Positions 1 through 6,700 of a stretch of DNA of 33,105 nt are shown here, piece after piece. The stretch is from Clostridiales bacterium (GTDB lineage Bacteria; Bacillota; Clostridia; Christensenellales; Pumilibacteraceae), in assembly GCA_031276725.1 (NCBI GenBank), contig JAISMM010000004.1:1-33105 (forward strand), read 5' to 3'. Each line of letters starts with the position of its first letter. The stretch's first letter is position 1. The translations under genes and the position numbers were made by a program. The notes under the pieces are model-generated. The model was not told the origin of the DNA. It worked only from the letters and a program-made list of their open reading frames with translations, and ran no database searches.

Positions 1-43
1 CGTTTGACGGCTCGGTTCGTGGCACGTAGTGCCGGGGTGGTCG
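1..43 (-). repeat. Truncated copy of the palindromic repeat (family 1)
   Basis: The window opens inside a minus-oriented copy. The segment GTTTGACGGCTCGGTTC is followed by the hairpin GGCAC-TAC-GTGCC and then GGGGTGGT. The same elements occur at 2176-2200, 18100-18142 and elsewhere. Only the 3' part is visible, so its full size is unknown. With the 1754-2655 cluster it brackets the AT-rich genes in between. Confidence 0.85.
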
Positions 44-98
44 ATAGTTAACCGCCAAAAAGATTCCGAAAAAAATTCAAAAAACATTATAAAATTGC

Positions 99-127
99 TT
101 GCCAAAATCGCAAAAACGGTGTATAAT
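99..127 (+). promoter_or_regulatory. Sigma-A-type promoter (TTGCCA-17-TATAAT)
   Basis: A -35 box TTGCCA (99-104) and a perfect -10 box TATAAT (122-127) are separated by 17 bp in an AT-rich stretch. Transcription would start near 134. A terminator-like hairpin at 233-264 lies before the first gene, so the promoter could drive a short RNA of about 130 nt, or the gene at 312 through an attenuator. Confidence 0.65.
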
Positions 128-232
128 AAACATATGGTCAAAATGGCAAAAATGCAAAAAGTAAACACGGAGTTCAGCGGGGGGGGGTACATTTAGAAGT
201 ATCCTCATTTTACCCATAGTTTACGCATAAGT

Positions 233-264
233 CGAGCGGCGATTTTTTGCCGTTCGGCTTTTTT
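233..264 (+). terminator. Rho-independent terminator-like hairpin
   Basis: An inverted repeat CGAGCGGC (233-240) and GCCGTTCG (249-256, one G-T pair) encloses an 8-nt loop and is followed by a run of six T. It lies between the promoter at 99-127 and the gene starting at 312, so it either ends a short transcript or acts as an attenuator. Confidence 0.6.
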
Positions 265-311
265 GTACGCAAAAAACCAAAAAAATTTTATTATAAAAGG
301 AGAACAATTTT

Positions 312-833
312 ATGGAATACTGGTTCAAAAAGGCGGGTTATAAGGGACATCCGAATGGTTTTGACTTTGAGGTAGCGGAAAAATACGGTTGTTGCTTTTG
401 GGAGCCCCGTGATAGTACTTATCGCACTAGAATTTATTTCGGAGCTAAGCCGAGGGATTTGCGCATAGGCGACATTTTGATTCAAGAGATTTCGTCGTGC
501 AGGTCGGTTCAAGAGAGCGCCGTTATAGGAGTGTTTAAGTGCGTTTCGGAATTCAAACTTGCCGAGGACGGATTTGGTCCGCATGTCGGCGAGTGGGATA
601 AAGGCAAATGGAAAAATTATATTGACGTGGAAAATTTAACGCCAAAATTCGGCAGCGATGCAAAGAAAAGCTTAGAGCAAAATCAACAAACGCGGCTTTA
701 CCTAAAAGAGGAATGGAAAAAATTGAAATACGGAAAATTTCCGTATGTTCATCGTGGCTGGGCTAAAATTGAGGCAGATAAAGCGAAAAAAATTATTGAG
801 AAAATAGAATGTATAGAAAAGCAACTTACATAA
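312..833 (+). CDS. Hypothetical protein, possibly EVE/PUA-like
   Basis: This is a 173-residue soluble protein with no signal peptide or membrane segment. The ATG has a good ribosome binding site, AGGAGA at 298-303, eight bases upstream. The middle of the protein (GDILIQEISSC, then VIGVFKCVSEF) resembles the layout of EVE/PUA-fold domains, in which a GD-[hydrophobic] strand precedes a GVFxVxSE strand. The C-terminal 40 residues are a Lys/Glu-rich helix. I do not recognise a specific family and the EVE idea rests on pattern alone. Base composition is clearly AT-richer than the housekeeping genes after 2.7 kb, as for its downstream neighbour, so the two may have arrived together. Confidence 0.7.
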   Translation: MEYWFKKAGYKGHPNGFDFEVAEKYGCCFWEPRDSTYRTRIYFGAKPRDLRIGDILIQEISSCRSVQESAVIGVFKCVSEFKLAEDGFGPHVGEWDKGKWKNYIDVENLTPKFGSDAKKSLEQNQQTRLYLKEEWKKLKYGKFPYVHRGWAKIEADKAKKIIEKIECIEKQLT

Positions 834-870
834 TTATGCGCGGCGATAATGCACAATATTCGGAGAAAAT

Positions 871-1742
871 ATGAAACTGATAAGAAAATACGAGGATAAA
901 CAAATTTACCACAATTTAAGAATTGCACGCAAACTGTCTATTGTATCACTCGTAGTAGGACTAATTGGTCTTATCGGAGCGGGATTTGCGGGTCATCTTT
1001 TACCGCGGGGGGGTATGATGAGGGTGATGCCTTTCCTGCTGTCATTTATGCTGCTATATTTATTTGTCTTACTCCTATTAGTGTTATAATAGATATTCCA
1101 AGTGCCGAAAAGATAAGAAATGTGAGAGAAACAGAGCGTAATAATGATAAAGTAAGATTAATTTCAGTCATTAGAAGCTCATGTGTTGGTCAATTAATGT
1201 TCCCTTTAATGGATTGTGTTATGCGAGTTTTCATACTGCACCCAAAAGATATTAGTTTTCTTTCATATCTCCTTAATTTTTTGTATTGTCTTGGACAAAT
1301 GATTCCGAATTATATATTTCTTTGGATCGCATTCAGTTATATTTCTAGAGCATGCAAATTAATTAGTCAAGAGTATGTTAAAAATCCGCCGGCTTACATA
1401 ATTTTGGCAAATAAAGCAAAAGAGGCGCAACGCAAACAAGAAAGATTCGCTTTATATCAACAAATGATTAACGTTGTCGGCAATAAATTTTTTGTAAAGT
1501 ATTACTATCAATTACGCGATATGATAGCGGCGGATATTGTGGATATTATTCAAGAGGGCTATTCGTTTAGCGAAAAACAAGCAAGAATCAACGGCGCAAA
1601 AAACATATTTGCAAACGGCTTAGCACGCACGGCGCTGACGCAAATTTTGCAATCGAATACCGCCGCCGTGGGTCAAGACCTTAAAGATTCCGCGCTTGCC
1701 ATTTTGCGCGACGAATTCCCGAATCAAAGCGTCGATTTGTAA
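871..1742 (+). pseudogene. Frameshifted membrane protein gene (poly-G slip)
   Basis: The frame opened by the ATG at 871 (MKLIRKYEDKQIYHN) carries one hydrophobic helix and reaches a run of seven G at 1007-1013. Staying in frame gives a short Met/Leu-rich tail ending at 1089. Shifting by -1 at the G run gives an uninterrupted reading to the TAA at 1742, with a second helix (IYAAIFICLTPISVIID), two further hydrophobic stretches around 1250-1350, and a charged helical C-terminal half of about 120 residues. The sensible protein is therefore about 290 residues with roughly four membrane segments, split by the loss of one G. It may be a sequencing or assembly error, a real mutation, or a phase-variable tract. 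I recognise no family. It is AT-rich like the gene at 312. Confidence 0.7.
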
Positions 1743-1753
1743 GGGAGAACGGC

Positions 1754-2655
1754 AACCACCCCGGCACTACGCGGCACGAACCGAGCCGTCAAACGGCGAA
1801 GCCGTTTGCAGGGCGAGTCCACACATTTTCAAGCGGCTAAAAGCCTAATAATTAAACCACCCCGGCAACTTCGTTGCCACCCCTCCATAGAGGGGAATTC
1901 AAGGGATATGCCGTTGGCGGCGGACGGAACCACCCCGCCGCCAAAGGCGGCACGAACCGAGCCGCCAAACGGCGAAGCCGTTTGCGGGGCGAGTCTACAC
2001 ATTTTCAAGCGGCTAAAAGCCTAATAATTAAACCACCCCGGCAACTTCGTTGCCACCCCTCCATAGAGGGGAATTTTAGCAATTTCCAGATAGCGGCGGG
2101 CAAGCCGATAAAAACTAATGCAATATAGTTTGCTTGCCGCACTCGGCATATTATTTGAATTCCCCTCCGGGGAGGGGTGGCACGTAGTGCCGGGGTGGTA
2201 AGGGTCATTGCAGGCGGTATATCGGGCGGCAGTACGTTCGACATTCAACGCCTCTACGAACCGCCTGCAAAAACAATCAACCACCCCGGCACTACGCGGC
2301 ACGAACCGAACCGCCAAACGGCGAAGCCGTTTGCAGGGCGAGTCCACACATTTTCAAGCGGCTAAAAGCCTAATAATTAAACCACCCCGGCAACTTCGTT
2401 GCCACCCCTCCATAGAGGGGAATTTTTGGGATACGCCGAGTGCGGCGGACGGGCAACCACCCCGGCACTGCGCGGCACGAACCGAGCCGCTAAACGGCGA
2501 AGCCGTTTGCAGGGCGAGTCCACACATTTTCAAGCGGCTAAAAGCCTAATAATTAAACCACCCCGGCAACTTCGTTGCCACCCCTCCACGGAGGGGAATT
2601 TTTGGGATGTGCCGAGTGCGGCGGACGGGCAACCATCCCGACGGCGCGTGCGCGG
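1754..2655. repeat. Tandem cluster of palindromic repeat family 1
   Basis: Four near-identical plus-oriented units start at about 1754, 1928, 2279 and 2455 (spacing 174-176 bp for adjacent pairs). There is one minus-oriented core at about 2158-2200 and a decayed start at 2631-2655. Each full unit has AACCACCCCG, a short hairpin, CACGAACCGAGCCG, the hairpin AAACGGC-GAA-GCCGTTT, a linker containing CACATTTTCAAGCGGC, then a second core with hairpin GGCAAC-TTC-GTTGCC and the hairpin CCCCTCC-loop-GAGGGG followed by AATT. No gene is credible inside. Most frames happen to lack stop codons, which produces several spurious short ORFs. The stretch from 2080 to 2157 is unique, non-repetitive sequence. 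Confidence 0.9.
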
Positions 2656-2682
2656 AGTTTCACGGCATCGACCGCGACGATG

Positions 2683-2711
2683 TTGCGGAGATAATAATGA
2701 AATAATATAAT
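2683..2711 (+). promoter_or_regulatory. Promoter for the flippase gene (TTGCGG-17-TATAAT)
   Basis: TTGCGG at 2683-2688, a 17-bp spacer and a perfect TATAAT at 2706-2711 predict a start near 2718, 22 nt before the ATG at 2740. The -35 box lies just beyond the decayed end of the repeat cluster. Confidence 0.65.
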
Positions 2712-2739
2712 TTTTGAATAGTTTAGGCATACTAGCGGT

Positions 2740-4383
2740 ATGAGAGGGTTTTTTAAGGGGGCGGGGATACTTGCGGTGTGCGCGTTGAGCGCGAAGATGA
2801 TAGGGGCGCTTTATAGGATTCCGCTTACGAACATTGTCGGGGCGGAGGGTATGGGGCTGTATCAGATGGTGTTTCCGCTTTACACGGTGCTGTTGACGAT
2901 ATCGTCGGGGGGCTTGCCCGTCGCGATTTCAAAGGTGGTCGCCTCTAAAATCGCGCGGCGCGACGAGGGCGGGGCGCGGCGGGTGCTGTTCGTTTCGCTT
3001 GTGTCGCTGACGGCGGCGGGCTTGGCGGCGTCGCTTGCCGTAATAATATTCCGGGGGCAAATCGCGTCGGTTCAGGGCAATCCGGCGGCGGGGATTCCGT
3101 ATTTGGGCATAGCGCCGTCGCTCGTTTTGGTGGCGGTGATTTCGTGTTTTAGGGGCTACTATCAGGGCTTGCAGAATATGCTGCCGAGCGCTCTCAGTCA
3201 GCTTATCGAGCAGGCGGTAAAGCTGGCGGCGGGGCTGTTTTTCGCGCGGATATTTTTAAGATTTTCGTTGGAATGGGCGGTTTTCGGCGCGCTTTTGGGC
3301 GTGTCGGCGTCGGAGCTTGTCGCTATGCTGGCGCTGCTGTGTCAATTCTATTTTACCGACCGGCGATTCCGTCGGCGCTCGCGGATCGACGCCGTTTCGC
3401 CCGTATTCGAGGCGGCGGCGGAGGCGGATTTTAGGGCGTACAGACCCGTCGGGGCGCGTTCGACGCTACGCGAGATTTACGGCGTCGCGATTCCCGTAAC
3501 GCTCGGGTCGCTCGTTATGCCCGTTACGGGGGTTATCGACAGCATACTCGTCATAAACCTGCTCGCGGCGGGCGGCTTTTCGCGCGGGGCGGCGACGTCG
3601 CTGTTCGGGCTTGTAACGGGGCCAGTAAACTCGCTTATCAATATGCCCGTCGTCGTTACGCTCTCGCTCGCGGCGGCGCTTTTGCCTAAGGTCAGCGAGG
3701 CGGAGCACGCCAAAACGAACCCCGCGCCCGATATAGCGCGGTGCCTTAAAGCGAGCCTTATAGTCGGGGTTTTTTCCGCGCTGTTTTTGGGGCTTTACGC
3801 CGATTCGATATTGTCGGCGCTCTACTCGAAGGGGCTTTCGGCCGCCGAGCTTAGAACGGGCGCGGCGCTTTTGAGTACGGGGAGCGTTTCGGTGTTCTAC
3901 GTCGGCGTTTTGCAGATAGCCACGTCCGCGCTTCAAGCCGCCGGTCAACCCCACAGACCCGCGCTAAACCTTCTTTGCGGCGCGGTGTTAAAGGTCGTTT
4001 TGACGTTGCTTTTGTTGCCCTATATAGGCGTGGCGGGCGCGATGGCGGCGACCGTTTTGTGCTACGGTTTGACCTGCTTTTTGGACGTTCTGTCGATGAA
4101 AAAGTTCTATTCGCCGCGCCTTAAATTCAAGGAATTCATAGCCGCTCCGCTCGCCGCGTCCGCGGGATTTTGCGCGGCGGCGTTACTTACCAAGGGAACG
4201 TTTGCGGGCGTTTTAGGGCCCGCTCCGGCGTTTATAGCGTCGTCCTTTTGCGCGGCGGCGGCGTTCGCGCTTTTATTGGCGCTCGCGGGCGGCGTAAAAC
4301 GCGCGGAATTGGCGGCGGTTCCCGTGGTCGGGCGGCTGTTTAGGGGCAAGAAAAAAATAGACCGAAATAAGGTGTCAAAATAA
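2740..4383 (+). CDS. SpoVB/YtgP-type MOP-superfamily lipid flippase
   Basis: This 547-residue integral membrane protein belongs to the polysaccharide-transport branch of the MOP superfamily, which moves lipid-linked wall or capsule precursors across the membrane. The opening (KGAGILAVCALSAKMIGALYR, about residues 5-25), followed by TNIVGAEGMGLYQMVFPLY and SSGGLPVAISKVVA, is the conserved N-terminus of clostridial SpoVB/YtgP proteins. About 14 hydrophobic helices follow, and the tail is basic (KKKIDRNKVSK). The central Arg-rich loop (RRFRRRSRID, near residue 210) is cytoplasmic by the positive-inside rule. The length is typical for the family. Which family member it is (sporulation SpoVB, YtgP or a MurJ-like protein) cannot be settled from sequence alone. 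It ends 36 bp before serS. Confidence 0.88.
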   Translation: MRGFFKGAGILAVCALSAKMIGALYRIPLTNIVGAEGMGLYQMVFPLYTVLLTISSGGLPVAISKVVASKIARRDEGGARRVLFVSLVSLTAAGLAASLAVIIFRGQIASVQGNPAAGIPYLGIAPSLVLVAVISCFRGYYQGLQNMLPSALSQLIEQAVKLAAGLFFARIFLRFSLEWAVFGALLGVSASELVAMLALLCQFYFTDRRFRRRSRIDAVSPVFEAAAEADFRAYRPVGARSTLREIYGVAIPVTLGSLVMPVTGVIDSILVINLLAAGGFSRGAATSLFGLVTGPVNSLINMPVVVTLSLAAALLPKVSEAEHAKTNPAPDIARCLKASLIVGVFSALFLGLYADSILSALYSKGLSAAELRTGAALLSTGSVSVFYVGVLQIATSALQAAGQPHRPALNLLCGAVLKVVLTLLLLPYIGVAGAMAATVLCYGLTCFLDVLSMKKFYSPRLKFKEFIAAPLAASAGFCAAALLTKGTFAGVLGPAPAFIASSFCAAAAFALLLALAGGVKRAELAAVPVVGRLFRGKKKIDRNKVSK

Positions 4384-4384
4384 G

Positions 4385-4413
4385 TTGCGTTATTTGCAAA
4401 ATTTTGCTATAAT
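4385..4413 (+). promoter_or_regulatory. serS promoter with predicted +1 at the start codon
   Basis: TTGCGT (4385-4390), a 17-bp spacer and a perfect TATAAT (4408-4413) lie immediately before serS. Seven bases after the -10 is the A of the ATG at 4420, so the transcript would have no leader. AAGG at 4414-4417 is only two bases from the ATG, too close to act as a normal Shine-Dalgarno sequence. Confidence 0.65.
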
Positions 4414-4419
4414 AAGGTT

Positions 4420-5682
4420 ATGCTCGATATACGGTACGTTGTGGAAAACGCCGGGGCGGTCAAAGACCGTCTTGCGTTAAGGAGCGGTTCCTACGACGTC
4501 GACGCGGTTGTACGCGTCGATGCGCTTCGCCGTAAAATCCTCAAAGACGCCGAGGCGTTGCGGGCCGAGCGCAACCGCGTGTCCGACGAAATCGCGCTCT
4601 TGAAGCGCGAAAAAAAGAACGCCGACGCGCAGATCGCGGCGATGAAAACGAATAACGAGCGCATAAAGGCGCTTGACGAAAAGCTCGACGCGCTCGAAAA
4701 AGAGGAACGCGCCGCGCTTCTGTCGATTCCGAATCTGCCGCACGGGTCGGTGCCGCCGGGCAAAACGGGCGACGACAACAAGGTCGTGCGCGTGTGGGGC
4801 GAGCCGCGCAAATTCGCCTTTACGCCGAGGGCGCATTGGGAAATCGGCGAGGCGCTCGGGATACTCGATCCCGTTACCGCCGCCAAGATTACGGGCGCGC
4901 GCTTTACGGTTTATAGGGGCGCGGGGGCGCGTTTGGAGCGGTCGCTCTTCAATTTTATGCTCGACACGCACGCCGAAAACGGCTACGTCGAAATTTTTCC
5001 GCCGTTTATGGTCAACCGCGAAAGTATGACGGGTACGGGTCAGCTTCCCAAGTTCGAGGAGGACGCGTTCGCCGTTAAGGACACCAATTATTTTCTTGTT
5101 CCGACCGCCGAGGTTCCCGTTACGAATATGCACCGTGGCGAGGTTATAAGGGAGTCGGATTTGCCGATCCGCTACGCCGCCTACACGGCTTGTTTCCGCG
5201 CCGAGGCGGGCAGCGCGGGCCGCGACACGCGCGGACTTATACGTCAGCACCAGTTCAACAAGGTGGAGCTTGTCAAGTTTACTACGCCGCAATCGAGCTT
5301 CGACGAGCTCGAAACCCTTACCGCCGAGGCGGAGCTTATTTTGCAAAGGCTGAATTTACCCTACCGCGTGGTAACGCTCTGTACGGGGGACTTGGGCTTT
5401 TCGTCGGCTAAAACCTACGATATAGAGGTTTGGATGCCCAGCTACGGCCGCTACGTCGAAATATCGTCTTGCTCGAATTTTATGGATTATCAGGCGAGGC
5501 GTATGAATATTAAGTACAAGGAGGAAAACGGCAAAACCGCGTTTTTGCACACGCTCAACGGCAGCGGACTCGCCGTGGGCAGAACTACGGCGGCTATTTT
5601 GGAAAATTTCCAGAACGCCGACGGCACGGTAACGCTGCCCGACGCGATCGCGCCTTACGCGGGGGTCGGTATAATAAGATGA
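4420..5682 (+). CDS. serS: Seryl-tRNA synthetase
   Basis: This 420-residue class II aminoacyl-tRNA synthetase charges tRNA-Ser, and tRNA-Sec where present. The N-terminal 110 residues form the long antiparallel coiled coil that grips the tRNA extra arm, with many Lys, Glu and Ala (for example [20 protein letters not shown]). The catalytic domain has motif 2 ([21 protein letters not shown], from about residue 258) and motif 3 ([16 protein letters not shown], about residues 380-395). The serine-binding TAEVP and EISSCSNF segments are intact. The length matches the family. The ATG sits at the predicted transcription start, and the stop codon overlaps the next gene's ATG by four bases, so the two are translationally coupled. 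No T-box leader fits upstream. Confidence 0.97.
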   Translation: MLDIRYVVENAGAVKDRLALRSGSYDVDAVVRVDALRRKILKDAEALRAERNRVSDEIALLKREKKNADAQIAAMKTNNERIKALDEKLDALEKEERAALLSIPNLPHGSVPPGKTGDDNKVVRVWGEPRKFAFTPRAHWEIGEALGILDPVTAAKITGARFTVYRGAGARLERSLFNFMLDTHAENGYVEIFPPFMVNRESMTGTGQLPKFEEDAFAVKDTNYFLVPTAEVPVTNMHRGEVIRESDLPIRYAAYTACFRAEAGSAGRDTRGLIRQHQFNKVELVKFTTPQSSFDELETLTAEAELILQRLNLPYRVVTLCTGDLGFSSAKTYDIEVWMPSYGRYVEISSCSNFMDYQARRMNIKYKEENGKTAFLHTLNGSGLAVGRTTAAILENFQNADGTVTLPDAIAPYAGVGIIR

Positions 5683-6695
5683 TTATAAAAGCGGTAACCT
5701 CTATATTAAGGTTCGTAACGGACGTGTTTTTGGCGGTCTGCGTGTTCTTGCTCGCAAGGCTCGGGCTTTGGGTTCCGGCGGTCTATTCGCTCGTCTACGT
5801 CGTAATTTGCGCCCTGTGCCGAATCCCGTTGCAGGGGGCGGCCGTTACCGTCTATTTGATAGGACTCGCTTTGTCGTTCGCCGTGTCCGTGCTTTTGACG
5901 TACCGCCTTATAGAACGCGGGCGCGAAAACCGCCGCTCCGGTAAGAATTCGGGCAACCTTTCAAGGGTGCAAATGCGCGGGGCGGAGGGCTACGCGCCGC
6001 AGTATTACCCGCCGTTTTCGCAGTACTGTATGCCGCCGCAAGCGCGGGAACAGCCGCAGTTCCAAACCGTTTCGGCGCCGCCGCAGGGGGCGTATCAACC
6101 GCCCCAACCGCAGTTTCAAAGCCCCGTAGCGCAGAGTCAAGGTGCGTATCAGCCGCAACAATTCGCGTCTACGGCGCAGAATCAAGGCGCGTATCAACAA
6201 CAGCAATTCGCGCCCGCGCCGCAAAGTCAGGTCGCTTATCAGCCGACGCAAGGGGTGCATCAACAGCAATTTCCGTCGGCTTCGGCGGCGCAGAGTCAAG
6301 GGGCGTATCAGCAGCCGCAAGGCGTGTATCAGGCGTGGCAAACGCGTTACGACGACTATTCCGACCTTAATCGCAAATATTTTGACGGCGCCGCCGCCGT
6401 CGCTCCGCCGCCTCCCGCCCGGGACGCTTTCGACGCGCACGGCGTTCCCGTAAGCGCGAGAGGACTCTCGCCGCTTACCGCCGCCGAGCCGCCGCGGGCT
6501 TTGGACGAGTCGCGGTTCGATTTGGAGCGCCGTCTTTTTGGCGTTCAAAACGAGGAAACGCCTATGGTTTTTGCCACGCGCCGCGACCCCGACGTACTCG
6601 TCTACGAGTACAGCGACCGCTTAAAGTTTTACAAAAAGACCAAAAAGGGGCTTGTGCATATTTCGACCGAATACAAAAACGGCGCCGGGGTTTAG
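5679..6695 (+). CDS. Membrane-anchored Pro/Gln-rich repeat protein
   Basis: The protein has 338 residues. The N-terminal 80 residues contain about three hydrophobic helices. An Arg-rich stop-transfer segment ([14 protein letters not shown]) follows. Residues of roughly 100-230 are low-complexity Pro/Gln/Tyr sequence built on an imperfect repeat with the recurring block [11 protein letters not shown] (at least five copies of QGAYQ or a variant). The final 100 residues are ordered-looking, with [21 protein letters not shown] and [12 protein letters not shown]. It overlaps serS by four bases (ATGA), which fixes the start. I do not recognise a family. The layout suggests a membrane protein with a flexible cytoplasmic linker carrying a small C-terminal domain. 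Confidence 0.75.
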   Translation: MIIKAVTSILRFVTDVFLAVCVFLLARLGLWVPAVYSLVYVVICALCRIPLQGAAVTVYLIGLALSFAVSVLLTYRLIERGRENRRSGKNSGNLSRVQMRGAEGYAPQYYPPFSQYCMPPQAREQPQFQTVSAPPQGAYQPPQPQFQSPVAQSQGAYQPQQFASTAQNQGAYQQQQFAPAPQSQVAYQPTQGVHQQQFPSASAAQSQGAYQQPQGVYQAWQTRYDDYSDLNRKYFDGAAAVAPPPPARDAFDAHGVPVSARGLSPLTAAEPPRALDESRFDLERRLFGVQNEETPMVFATRRDPDVLVYEYSDRLKFYKKTKKGLVHISTEYKNGAGV

Positions 6696-6700
6696 AACGC

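Noticed and set aside
134-196. 20-codon ORF beginning MVKMAKMQKV
   Set aside because: It has no Shine-Dalgarno and contains a G9 run giving Gly-Gly-Gly. It is possible only if leaderless, so it is not listed as a gene.
1754-2655. CRISPR array
   Set aside because: Units are about 175 bp, adjacent copies are near-identical throughout, there are no 30-40 bp unique spacers and no cas genes are present.
1806-2730. Several short ORFs in both directions within the first repeat cluster
   Set aside because: Their translations are just the repeat in different frames (for example PPRQLRCHPSIEGN, LHRGEF), with no ribosome binding sites and no unique sequence.
4384-4419. T-box or other leader for serS
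   Set aside because: Only 36 bp separate the flippase stop from the serS start, and they are taken up by the promoter. No AGGGTGG-type T-box sequence is present.
4477-5346. 289-codon minus-strand ORF inside serS
   Set aside because: It is a complement of a clear, complete serS gene. GC-rich codons leave the opposite strand open by chance.
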